A stretch of DNA of 7,177 nucleotides, taken from assembly GCA_003232855.1 (NCBI GenBank), contig QIKC01000289.1:1-7177 (forward strand), given 5' to 3'. Positions 1 to 7,070 of this stretch are shown here, piece after piece (position 1 is the first letter of the stretch; every line of letters starts with the position of its first letter). The position numbers were made by a program, and so were the translations under genes. The stretch comes from Verrucomicrobiales bacterium (GTDB taxonomy: Bacteria; Verrucomicrobiota; Verrucomicrobiia; Verrucomicrobiales; DEV007). A model generated the notes under the pieces. That model made no database searches, was not told the DNA's origin, and worked only from the letters and a program-made list of their open reading frames with translations.

Positions 1-957
1 CTCGGGCTCGGCAAAAACTGCGCCCTGATCACCGACAGCAACGTCGCCCCGCTCTACGCCGACAGCGTCCGCGCTTCGCTCGAAGCGGCGGGCATCACCG
101 TACAACAAATCGTCGTCCCAGCCGGAGAATCTAGCAAATCGATGAACGTCACCGAAGACATCTGCCGCCAGATGATCCGCGGCGGCCACGGACGCGGAAG
201 CTTCCTCGTCGCCCTCGGCGGCGGCGTCGTCGGTGACCTGGCCGGTTTCTACCGAGGCATCCCCTTTGTCCAAATCCCCACCACCATCGTTGCCCAAGTC
301 GATAGCTCGGTCGGCGGCAAAACCGGCGTCAACACGCCCGAAGGCAAAAACCTCATCGGCGCCTTCCACCAACCGCGCCTCGTCATCGCCGACACCGACA
401 CCTTGCAAAGCCTGCCCGAACGCGAGTTCAACGAAGGCTTCGCCGAAGTCATCAAACACGCCGCCAACGCCGCCATGTTCGAGCCCATTATGGCCGTCGA
501 TGGCGCCACCGGATTGGCACCGCTAATCGCCCGCAACGTCGCCATCAAAGCCCGCGTCGTCGAAGAAGACGAACGCGAAACCACCGGCACCCGCGCCCAC
601 CTCAACTACGGCCACACCGTCGGCCACGCCATCGAGGCCGCCGGCGGCTACGGCCGCTTCCTGCACGGCGAGGCCATCAGCCTCGGCCTCATCGCCGCCG
701 GCCGCATCTCCAGCGCCCGCGCCGGCCTACCCGAATGCGACGCCGCGCGAGTCATCGCCGCCTTGCAAAAATTCGACCTGCCCACCCGCCTCGACCCAGA
801 CCTCGACACCCAACGCATCCTCGAACTCATGCGCACCGACAAAAAATTCCACAACGGCCAGGTGCGCTTCGTTCTCGTTCCAGAACTCGGCAGCGCAGTC
901 CTGCGCGACGACATCACAGAGGACGAAATCACCGCCGCGATCGAATCCCTCCGCTAG
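1..957 (+). CDS. aroB: 3-dehydroquinate synthase, 5' end cut off by window
   Basis: AroB converts DAHP to 3-dehydroquinate, the second step of the cytoplasmic shikimate pathway, using NAD and a divalent metal. The reading frame is open from base 1, and the visible 318 residues begin at roughly residue 30 of a normal AroB, so the true start lies upstream; the ATG at 142 is internal. Visible motifs are the NAD-binding GGGVVGDLAGF (codons at 217-249), QVDSSVGGKTGVN with the active-site lysine at 319-321, and NEGFAEVIKHA. Likely metal ligands are Glu 445-447, His 613-615 (in GHTVGH) and His 664-666 (in LHGEA); the two histidines are 17 residues apart, as in E. coli. One oddity is that about five residues are missing between GDLAGF and YRG compared with the family, and there may be a smaller gap after EVIKHA. 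dprA follows after 14 nt. The family assignment is very secure; full activity is less certain because of the deletion. Confidence 0.96.
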   Translation, partial: LGLGKNCALITDSNVAPLYADSVRASLEAAGITVQQIVVPAGESSKSMNVTEDICRQMIRGGHGRGSFLVALGGGVVGDLAGFYRGIPFVQIPTTIVAQVDSSVGGKTGVNTPEGKNLIGAFHQPRLVIADTDTLQSLPEREFNEGFAEVIKHAANAAMFEPIMAVDGATGLAPLIARNVAIKARVVEEDERETTGTRAHLNYGHTVGHAIEAAGGYGRFLHGEAISLGLIAAGRISSARAGLPECDAARVIAALQKFDLPTRLDPDLDTQRILELMRTDKKFHNGQVRFVLVPELGSAVLRDDITEDEITAAIESLR

Positions 958-971
958 ACACCTAACAAATC

Positions 972-2078
972 GTGGATACACGGGAAGCATACATCGCCCT
1001 CAATCTGCTGCCGGGCATCGGCCCCGCCCGCGTGCGCGCTCTGCTCGAGCACTTCCCCACCCCGGCCGACATCCTCTCCGCCCGCCCCGCCGACCTCGCC
1101 CGCGCCAAAGGCGTCGGCAGCGAAACCGCCACCACCATCGCCACCTGGCGCGACTCGATCGACCTCGATGCCGAACTGACAAAGATCGACGAGCGCAAAC
1201 TCGGCGTCGTCACCATGGAGGACGAACTCTACCCCGCCCCGCTGCGGCAAATCTACGCACCGCCACTCATCCTCTACGTATGGGGCGAACTACTCCCCAG
1301 CGACGCCCACGCGCTGGCCATCGTCGGCTCGCGCCGCGCCACCCACTACGGCACCGAGGCCGCGCGCAAGTTCGGCTTCCAACTCGCCCACGCCGGCCTC
1401 TGCGTCGTCAGCGGACTCGCCCGCGGCATCGACACCGCCGCGCACGAAGGCGCCCTCGCCTCAGGCGGGCGCACCATCGCCGTCATCGGCAGCGGCCTCG
1501 GCCAAGTCTACCCGCCGGAAAACATGGCGCTCGCCGAACGCATCGCCACCAGCGGCGCCGTAGTCTCGGAATTCCCCATCGACTTCCCGCCGGAAAAACG
1601 CTCCTTCCCCATGCGCAACCGCATCGTCGCCGGCTGGTGCCGCGGCACCCTCGTCGTCGAAGCCCCCGGCAGGAGCGGCGCCCTCATCACCGCCCGCCAA
1701 GCCTCCGAATCCGGCCGCGATGTCTACGCCGTCCCCGGCCCCATCGACCGCCCCACCTCGAAGGGCGCCAACCGCCTCATCCAGCAAGGCGCCAAACTCG
1801 TCCTCGACGCACGCGACATCCTCGAAGACCTCGAGCTCCTCATGCCAGTCACCCCGAATACCTCCGATTTACCCGATCCAAAGCCCCGCACACCCATCGG
1901 ACTCGGCGAATCTGAAAAAATTCTTTACGACGCCATGGGCACCGCCGAATGGCACATCGATTTGCTCGCAGATGCTGTAAATATGGGCATCCCAGAGGTC
2001 TCCGTCACCCTCCTGAAACTCGAAATGAAGGGCCTCCTCAAGGCACTCCCAGGCAAATACTTCGTGAAACTCATTTGA
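972..2078 (+). CDS. dprA: DNA-processing protein DprA (Smf)
   Basis: DprA binds incoming single-stranded DNA in the cytoplasm and loads RecA during natural transformation; it is also widely conserved in bacteria not known to be competent. The 368-residue product shows three regions. A helix-hairpin-helix-like N-terminus lies at about residues 10-60 ([17 protein letters not shown]). The Rossmann-like DprA core spans about 80-290, with GSRR at 119-122, [12 protein letters not shown] at 147-158, FPMRNR at 212-217 and [10 protein letters not shown] from 235. A C-terminal winged-helix domain lies at about 310-368. The start is GTG at 972; the next in-frame Met is near residue 82 and would remove the conserved N-terminal domain, so GTG is preferred. 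No Shine-Dalgarno sequence is visible. The gene lies 14 nt after aroB and 37 nt before the topoisomerase gene. The 3' end (about 1855-2078) is less GC-rich than the core, as often happens in linkers and C-terminal domains. Confidence 0.96.
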   Translation: MDTREAYIALNLLPGIGPARVRALLEHFPTPADILSARPADLARAKGVGSETATTIATWRDSIDLDAELTKIDERKLGVVTMEDELYPAPLRQIYAPPLILYVWGELLPSDAHALAIVGSRRATHYGTEAARKFGFQLAHAGLCVVSGLARGIDTAAHEGALASGGRTIAVIGSGLGQVYPPENMALAERIATSGAVVSEFPIDFPPEKRSFPMRNRIVAGWCRGTLVVEAPGRSGALITARQASESGRDVYAVPGPIDRPTSKGANRLIQQGAKLVLDARDILEDLELLMPVTPNTSDLPDPKPRTPIGLGESEKILYDAMGTAEWHIDLLADAVNMGIPEVSVTLLKLEMKGLLKALPGKYFVKLI

Positions 2079-2115
2079 AATATCTCAAATCTCCCCCCTA
2101 GGTTCCGCCCAGACC

Positions 2116-4692
2116 ATGCCAAAGACCCTTATCATCGCAGAGAAACCCAGCGTAGCCACCGACCTAGCTCGCGTCTTGTCCAAAGAATTGGGCAAGTTCG
2201 AGAAAAAAGGCCGCGACCGAAACACCTACTTCGAAAGCGATCAAGCCGTCGTCTCCTCCGCCGTCGGACACCTCGTCGAACTCAAAATGCCCTCCGGCGC
2301 CAACGGCAAAAAACTCCCCTGGGGCATCAAGCACCTGCCGGTCATTCCCGACCAGTTCGAACTCCAGCCCATCGAAAAAAGCGAAAGCCGACTCAACCTC
2401 CTCGTCCGCCTCATCAAGCGCAAAGACATCGACTCCATCGTCAACGCCTGTGACGCCGGTCGCGAGGGCGAACTCATCTTCCGCTACCTCATGCAAGTCG
2501 CCGACAGCGACAAACCCATCCGCCGCATGTGGATGCAGTCGATGACCAACAACTCCATTCTCGAAGCCTTCGCCGACCTGCGCGACGACGCCCAGATGCG
2601 CCCGCTCGCCGATGCCGCACTCTGCCGCTCAGAGAGCGACTGGCTCATCGGCCTCAACGGCACCCGCGCCCTCACCGCCTTCAACTCCCGCCACGGCGGC
2701 TTCAACGTCACCACCGCAGGTCGCGTCCAAACTCCCACCCTCGTCATCCTCGCAGAACGCGAAAAAGAAATTCGCGCCTTCATCCCGCGCGACTACTTCG
2801 AAGTCCACGCCGACTTCAGCGTCGCCGCTGGCGACTACCACGGCCGTTGGTTCCGCGAGAACTTCAAAAAAGACCCCACCGACGACCAATCGCGCACCGA
2901 ACGCATCTGGTCAGAAGACGAAGCACAAGCCATCTGCGACCGCTGCGAAGGAAAAACCGGCACCGTCGAAGAAATCAAAAAACCGGCCAAGCAAGCCCCG
3001 CCCCAACTCTACGACCTCACCACCCTGCAGCGCGAGGCCTCCAGCCGCTTCGGCTTCTCCGCCCGCCGCACCTTGCAAATCGCCCAAGCCCTCTACGACC
3101 GCCACAAGCTGCTCACCTACCCCAGAACCGATTCCAAGTGCCTACCGGAAGACTACATCGACAACGTCCGCGACAACCTCTCCGCCTTCAGCAAAGCAGC
3201 ACCCTCCGCCAACCTCGCCAAAGAGATCATCGATAGCTCCGGCAAAATCCTCACCAACGGCTGGCTCAAGCCCAACAAACGCATCTTCAACAACGCCAAA
3301 ATCAGCGACCACTTCGCCATCACCCCCACCGGAAAAATCCCGACAGGCGCCCTCAAAGAAGAAGAGCGCAAGCTCTACGACATGGTCACCCGCCGCATGG
3401 TCGCCATCTTTTTCCCCTCCGCAGAATTCGTCAACACCCGCCGCATCACCCGCATCGCCGAAGACTCCTTCCTCACCACCGGAAAGGTGCTAGTCACCCC
3501 CGGATACCTCGAAGTTTACGGACGCCGACCCGGCGTCGCCGCAGAAAAAGACGAACTGGTCGCCGCTGAAACCGGCGAGGACGCGAAGGTTCAATCCGTC
3601 GAACTCAAACAAGAGGAAACCCGCCCCCCCGCGCGCTTCACCGAGGCCACCCTCCTCTCCGCCATGGAGACCGCCGGCAAACGCGTCGATGACGAAGCCC
3701 TGCGCGAGGCCATGAGCGAACGCGGACTCGGCACCCCCGCCACCCGCGCCGCCATCATCGAAGGCCTCATCGCCCACAAATATCTCTTCCGCCACGAACA
3801 GCAAAAACGCGACCTCGTCGTCTCCAACAAAGGACTCGCCCTGCTCGACCTGCTCGACGACATCGGCATCGACGCCCTCCGCTCCCCAGAGCTAACAGGC
3901 GAATGGGAACACAAGCTCAAGGAAATGGAAGCTGGCCGACTCGGCCGCCCCGCCTTCATGGCCGAGATCAAAGCCCTCACCGAAAAAATCGTCTCCCGCA
4001 CCGCCAACAAGATGCAGACGCTCTCCGAGCGCACCTTCCCCGACCTCGACGCCACCTGCCCCACCTGCCACGAAAAAGGCCTACGCCAAACCGACGGCAA
4101 CTACGAGTGCAAGCACCCCGACTGCAAACCCAAGTTCAAACTCAGCAAATACGTCGCCAGCCACGAACTCGCACCGGAGGAGGCCAAAGATCTACTCGAA
4201 AAAGGCCGCATCGGCCCCTTCGAGGACTTCAAAAACCGCTTCGGCCAACCCTTCACCGCCGAACTCAAACTCGCCCAAGGCCCGCGCGGCGGCTGGAAGC
4301 CCGAGTTCATCTTCGAAGGCGACGAAGAACGCGAAAACGAGGCAAAGAACCTCAGCGACGACCAGTTGCTCTGCGAAACCGAACTCCCCGGCGGCAAGGT
4401 CGCCAAAGTCTACGAGACCGAGCGCGCCTACCTCTGCCCCGACATGGCCGCCGACAAGCAGAAAAACGGCACCCGCCTCGGCAAGACCATCCTGCAAAAA
4501 GACATCGCCGCCGAACAGGCCATCAAACTCTTCGGCGAAGGCAAAACCGACATCATCGAAGGCTTCATCTCCAAAAAAGGCCGCAAGTTCAACGCCCACC
4601 TCCTGCTCGACAAAAACACCGGTAAACTCGCCTGGGAATTCCCCCCACGCGCCAAAAAGAAAGCCGCCAAGAAAAAGGCGACGAAGAGCTAA
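2116..4692 (+). CDS. topB: Type IA DNA topoisomerase, topoisomerase III class
   Basis: This enzyme cuts and reseals one DNA strand through a 5'-phosphotyrosine, which serves decatenation and processing of recombination intermediates. The 858-residue product begins with a Toprim domain: IIAEKPS with catalytic Glu9, and [10 protein letters not shown] from Asp113. Other signatures are [25 protein letters not shown] (200-209), the active site TYPRTDS with Tyr335, DHFAITPTG with His399, and [13 protein letters not shown] (537-549). [15 protein letters not shown] and GLGTPATRA are topoisomerase III-type, whereas TopA usually has DPDREGE and SAGRVQS. The C-terminus adds a four-Cys zinc ribbon (C648, C651, C665, C670), two repeats resembling the topoisomerase C-terminal repeat (about 674-736 and 788-842), and a Lys-rich tail (845-858) likely to bind DNA. 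Most bacterial TopB proteins are shorter, around 650-730 residues. ATG 2116 directly precedes the Toprim strand, so the start is secure. The position next to dprA is where many bacteria carry topA. Confidence 0.93.
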   Translation: MPKTLIIAEKPSVATDLARVLSKELGKFEKKGRDRNTYFESDQAVVSSAVGHLVELKMPSGANGKKLPWGIKHLPVIPDQFELQPIEKSESRLNLLVRLIKRKDIDSIVNACDAGREGELIFRYLMQVADSDKPIRRMWMQSMTNNSILEAFADLRDDAQMRPLADAALCRSESDWLIGLNGTRALTAFNSRHGGFNVTTAGRVQTPTLVILAEREKEIRAFIPRDYFEVHADFSVAAGDYHGRWFRENFKKDPTDDQSRTERIWSEDEAQAICDRCEGKTGTVEEIKKPAKQAPPQLYDLTTLQREASSRFGFSARRTLQIAQALYDRHKLLTYPRTDSKCLPEDYIDNVRDNLSAFSKAAPSANLAKEIIDSSGKILTNGWLKPNKRIFNNAKISDHFAITPTGKIPTGALKEEERKLYDMVTRRMVAIFFPSAEFVNTRRITRIAEDSFLTTGKVLVTPGYLEVYGRRPGVAAEKDELVAAETGEDAKVQSVELKQEETRPPARFTEATLLSAMETAGKRVDDEALREAMSERGLGTPATRAAIIEGLIAHKYLFRHEQQKRDLVVSNKGLALLDLLDDIGIDALRSPELTGEWEHKLKEMEAGRLGRPAFMAEIKALTEKIVSRTANKMQTLSERTFPDLDATCPTCHEKGLRQTDGNYECKHPDCKPKFKLSKYVASHELAPEEAKDLLEKGRIGPFEDFKNRFGQPFTAELKLAQGPRGGWKPEFIFEGDEERENEAKNLSDDQLLCETELPGGKVAKVYETERAYLCPDMAADKQKNGTRLGKTILQKDIAAEQAIKLFGEGKTDIIEGFISKKGRKFNAHLLLDKNTGKLAWEFPPRAKKKAAKKKATKS

Positions 4693-4711
4693 CCCTCCCT
4701 AACTTCAGCAC

Positions 4712-5881
4712 ATGAGCGAAAATATCCGCCTCGGGATCGTCGGCCTCGGCAACATGGGCAAAGCCCATCGGCAGTACTTGCTCGACGGCAAAATCAACGG
4801 CCTCGAGCTAACCGCCGTCTGCTCCAACGCCACCAGCCTCCCGGAAGCCCGCGAAGGAGAAGCTCAATTCACCGATGTCGGCGAGATGATCGACTCCGGA
4901 AAAATCGACGCCATCCACATCTGCACCCCCCACCCCTCACACCGCGAAATCGGGATACGGGCGCTCGAAGCCGACCTGCACGTGCTGATGGAAAAACCCC
5001 TCGCCGTCCACAAATCCGACTGCCAGGCACTCATCGACGCGCACGAAAAGACCGGGAGAAAGAGAGTCTTCTCCGCCATGTTCAACATGCGCACCGACCC
5101 CCATTACAAGACGCTAAAACGGCTCATCGACGACGGCGAGACCGGCGCCGTGCGCCGTATCCACTGGTCGGTCACCGACTGGTTCCGCACGGAATACTAC
5201 TACGCCATGGGCGGCTGGCGCGCGACGTGGAAGGGCGAAGGCGGCGGCGTCCTGCTCAACCAGTGCCCGCACAATCTCGACCTCTTCCAGTGGCTCTTCG
5301 GCATGCCCGACCAAGTCACCGGCTTCTGCAACTTCGGCCGCTACCACCAAGTCGAAGTCGAAGACGACGCCACCCTCTACTTCCGCTACGCCGACGGAAA
5401 AAACGCCACCTTCATCACCTCCACTGGCGAGGCTCCCGGCGTCAACCGGCTCGAAGTCGTCACCGAGCGAGGCCTACTCACCGTCAACGACGGGTTCATC
5501 CGCTGGACACGCAACGAGGTGGCAATGTCAGAGTTCAGCGACTCCGCCACAGCCGGCTTCTCCAAGCCCCCCACATGGTCGGTGAAAATCCCCGTCGCCG
5601 GACACGGCGGCAACCACATCGAAATCTTGCAAAACTTCACCGACGCGATCCGCGACGGCGCCGAACTCATCTCGCCAGCCGAAGAGGGAATCCACAGCAT
5701 CGAGCTCGCCAACGCCGCGCTGCTCTCCGCATGGGAAGGCAAGACAATCGACCTGCCGATGGACGCCGAAAAATACGCGGCCATCCTCGCCGAAAAAGCA
5801 AACAGCTCAACCTTCCAGAAAAAACAAATCGAAGCCAGCACGGCCAGCGCCGACGACTTCGCCAATTCATTTAAACACTAA
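4712..5881 (+). CDS. Gfo/Idh/MocA family oxidoreductase
   Basis: The family consists of NAD(P)-dependent dehydrogenases acting on sugars, sugar derivatives and cyclitols such as inositol. The 389-residue product has an N-terminal Rossmann domain with GLGNMG (residues 11-16), then HICTPHPSH, then the catalytic EKP motif at 94-96 with Lys95. The C-terminal alpha/beta domain contains GGGVLLNQCPHNLD, which supplies the HxxD pair His187 and Asp190; these residues usually complete the active site. No signal peptide, Tat motif or membrane segment is visible, so it should be cytoplasmic. ATG 4712 is immediately followed by the Rossmann strand, and no Shine-Dalgarno sequence is present in the 19-nt gap after topB. 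The isomerase gene starts 7 nt downstream, so the two are probably co-translated and functionally linked. Substrate is unknown; inositol, glucoside 3-oxidation or another sugar are all possible. The family call is strong, but the reaction is inference only. Confidence 0.93.
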   Translation: MSENIRLGIVGLGNMGKAHRQYLLDGKINGLELTAVCSNATSLPEAREGEAQFTDVGEMIDSGKIDAIHICTPHPSHREIGIRALEADLHVLMEKPLAVHKSDCQALIDAHEKTGRKRVFSAMFNMRTDPHYKTLKRLIDDGETGAVRRIHWSVTDWFRTEYYYAMGGWRATWKGEGGGVLLNQCPHNLDLFQWLFGMPDQVTGFCNFGRYHQVEVEDDATLYFRYADGKNATFITSTGEAPGVNRLEVVTERGLLTVNDGFIRWTRNEVAMSEFSDSATAGFSKPPTWSVKIPVAGHGGNHIEILQNFTDAIRDGAELISPAEEGIHSIELANAALLSAWEGKTIDLPMDAEKYAAILAEKANSSTFQKKQIEASTASADDFANSFKH

Positions 5882-5888
5882 CAACACC

Positions 5889-6803
5889 ATGGAATTCACA
5901 CTCACAGGAATCGCAGACGAAGCCGGCGCCCACGTTGACGCCCAAATCGCAGCCACCAAGGAACTCGGGTGGAAACACATCGAATCGCGCTTCGTCCAGG
6001 TCGACGGATTCGACAACGGTAGCATCCATGAAATCCCAGACGAAGCTTTCGACATCGCCGCATCTGCCTTCGCCGCTGCCGACATCCAAATCTGCGGCGT
6101 CGGCTCGACAATCGGCAACTGGGCGCACTCCATTGAAGACCCCTTCGAGATCACCGAGGCGCAGGTCGCCCGCTGCATCGACCGCATGGGAAAACTCGGC
6201 TCGAAAATCGTCCGCATCATGAGCTACGCCGTGCTCGAAGACAGCCCCGAGGACGACCGAGCAGACCAGCTCGCCGAAGAGCGCATCCGCCGCACACGCG
6301 AAATCATCTCCCGCTTCGAAGCGGCGGGAATCACCCCCGTCCACGAGAACTGCATGAACTGGGGCGGCATGAGCATCGACCACGCACGGCAGATGCAGGA
6401 AGCGATCCCCAACATGAAATGGGTCTTCGACACCGGCAACCCCGTGGTCATCGCCGACCGGTCGAAACCGCGCCCTTACCCACGCCAAGACGCATGGGAA
6501 TTCTACCAAGCCGTCAAACCCCACATCGCCCACATCCACATCAAAGACGCCATCTGGGACAAGGCCACCGGCGAGTGCGAATACACCCTACCCGGCGCCG
6601 GCCAAGGTTACGTCCAACGCATCCTCGCCGACCTCACCACCGACGGTTACGACGGCTTCGTCTCGATCGAACCCCACGTCGCCGCCGTTTTCCACGAAGT
6701 GGAAAAGAAAGACGAAGACCCCGTAGAAAAGGCACGAAAGCAGTTCGACAGCTACGTAGAATACGGCCGAACCCTAGAAAATCTCATCGCCCAGCTCCCC
6801 TAA
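5889..6803 (+). CDS. Sugar phosphate isomerase/epimerase-like TIM-barrel protein
   Basis: This belongs to the xylose isomerase-like TIM-barrel superfamily (AP_endonuc_2 fold), which includes sugar isomerases and epimerases, inosose dehydratase (IolE) and lyase subunits acting on 3-keto sugars. The 304-residue product is slightly long for the family. The expected metal-binding residues can be followed along the barrel: Glu153 in VHENC, Asp181 in VFDTGN, His217 in HIHIKD and Glu261 in SIEPH. It should therefore be a divalent-metal enzyme with an intact site. It starts with the first barrel strand (EFTLTGIADEAG) and has no signal peptide, so it is probably cytoplasmic. The start lies 7 nt after the oxidoreductase stop with no Shine-Dalgarno sequence, which favours translational coupling. 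It is the last gene of the co-directional run. Whether it isomerises, epimerises, dehydrates or cleaves a keto-sugar cannot be told from the sequence; family membership is strong. Confidence 0.92.
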   Translation: MEFTLTGIADEAGAHVDAQIAATKELGWKHIESRFVQVDGFDNGSIHEIPDEAFDIAASAFAAADIQICGVGSTIGNWAHSIEDPFEITEAQVARCIDRMGKLGSKIVRIMSYAVLEDSPEDDRADQLAEERIRRTREIISRFEAAGITPVHENCMNWGGMSIDHARQMQEAIPNMKWVFDTGNPVVIADRSKPRPYPRQDAWEFYQAVKPHIAHIHIKDAIWDKATGECEYTLPGAGQGYVQRILADLTTDGYDGFVSIEPHVAAVFHEVEKKDEDPVEKARKQFDSYVEYGRTLENLIAQLP

Positions 6804-6809
6804 CAGCCC

Positions 6810-6831
6810 CCGTTGCTGACGCTTCCAACGG
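6810..6831. repeat. Inverted repeat, 6-bp stem, just after the last gene
   Basis: CCGTTG (6810-6815) and CAACGG (6826-6831) are perfect reverse complements around a 10-nt loop, starting 7 nt after the isomerase stop codon. No T-run follows, so it is not a standard intrinsic terminator, although it could stabilise the mRNA 3' end. The right arm can pair equally well with GCCGTTG at 6855-6861, extending to 7 bp. Confidence 0.5.
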
Positions 6832-6859
6832 CAGTTCCGATCGCCCGCGTAATAGCCGT

Positions 6860-6877
6860 TGCTGGCGTTAGCCAGCA
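6860..6877. repeat. Perfect hairpin, 7-bp stem, 4-nt loop
   Basis: TGCTGGC (6860-6866) and GCCAGCA (6871-6877) enclose the loop GTTA. It has no downstream T-run. The last three bases (6875-6877) are also the first three of the next hairpin, so the two cannot both form completely. Confidence 0.65.
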
Positions 6878-6895
6878 GATGAGCCACTCATCTGC
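6875..6895. repeat. Perfect hairpin, 9-bp stem, 3-nt loop
   Basis: GCAGATGAG (6875-6883) and CTCATCTGC (6887-6895) enclose the loop CCA. This is the longest perfect local stem in the window. No T-run follows, so it is not a canonical Rho-independent terminator. It overlaps the 6860-6877 hairpin by three bases. Confidence 0.7.
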
Positions 6896-6912
6896 ATGGA
6901 CGCAGGGGCAAC

Positions 6913-6929
6913 CCGGGGCATCGCCCCGG
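6913..6929. repeat. GC-only hairpin, 7-bp stem, 3-nt loop
   Basis: CCGGGGC (6913-6919) and GCCCCGG (6923-6929) enclose the loop ATC. Flanking GGGG (6905-6908) and CCCC (6930-6933) can add an outer 4-bp stem past an internal loop, giving a very stable GC structure. There is no U-tract behind it. Confidence 0.65.
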
Positions 6930-6969
6930 CCCCATAGAGCGCGGACTTGCCGTTCGCTGGGGGCGATGC
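6918..6969. repeat. 10-bp inverted repeat competing with the GC hairpin
   Basis: GCATCGCCCC (6918-6927) and GGGGCGATGC (6960-6969) are perfect reverse complements separated by 32 nt. The left arm overlaps the right arm and loop of the 6913-6929 hairpin, so pairing is either local or long-range but not both. Confidence 0.6.
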
Positions 6970-7022
6970 GGAAGGAAGGGATGCGCGGAGATACTGGCGG
7001 GGCGGAGGTTGGGACTCTTGCT

Positions 7023-7070
7023 GAACATTGGCAAACGACTTTTCTAGACCTGAATGGTTCTGATTTTTTT
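7023..7070 (+). terminator. Possible weak terminator before a T7 tract
   Basis: GAACATT (7023-7029) can pair with AATGGTTC (7053-7060) with one bulged G, and TGATTTTTTT follows directly (T-run 7064-7070). The stem is short and the loop is 23 nt, so it is poor by intrinsic-terminator standards. It is listed because it is the only stem followed by a T-run downstream of the gene run. Confidence 0.2.

Larger units (their letters stand above)
6810..6961 (+). repeat. Three imperfect direct copies of a CCGTTGCTG-type word
   Basis: CCGTTGCTGACG (6810-6821), CCGTTGCTGGCG (6856-6867) and CCGTTCGCTGGG (6950-6961) are near-identical 12-base words in the same orientation. The first two differ at one base; the third has an inserted C after CCGTT. 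The reverse complement of the core GCTGACGC (6815-6822) recurs at 7136-7143. This pattern suggests a degenerate interspersed repeat family. Confidence 0.45.

Noticed and set aside
1960..2115. Possible internal promoter for topB in the AT-richer end of dprA
   Set aside because: No pair of -35/-10-like hexamers with usable spacing was found; the lower GC is better explained by the dprA 3' coding end.
2612..3493. 293-codon + strand ORF overlapping topB in another frame
   Set aside because: It lies wholly inside a well-supported topoisomerase gene. Its translation is almost entirely Ser/Pro/Thr/Ala/Lys, as expected when a C-rich third-position bias is read in a shifted frame, and it shows no motif.
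3591..4100. 169-codon minus-strand ORF opposite topB
   Set aside because: It is antisense to the conserved topoisomerase core and zinc ribbon. Its Ser/Arg-rich translation has no domain, and there is no intergenic space for a promoter.
5871..6539. 222-codon minus-strand ORF opposite the isomerase gene
   Set aside because: It is the antisense shadow of a gene with clear metal-binding motifs. Its Val/Asp/Gly/Phe-rich composition is typical of antisense frames in GC-rich DNA, and it has no recognisable domain.
6419..6871. 150-codon + strand ORF running past the isomerase stop into the spacer
   Set aside because: Most of it is an Arg/Pro/His-rich shifted frame of the isomerase gene. The extension covers the hairpin region and shows no protein-like signal.
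6860..6895. Canonical Rho-independent terminator after the last gene
   Set aside because: The hairpins are perfect, but each is followed by mixed sequence rather than a T-run, so they are kept as inverted repeats only.
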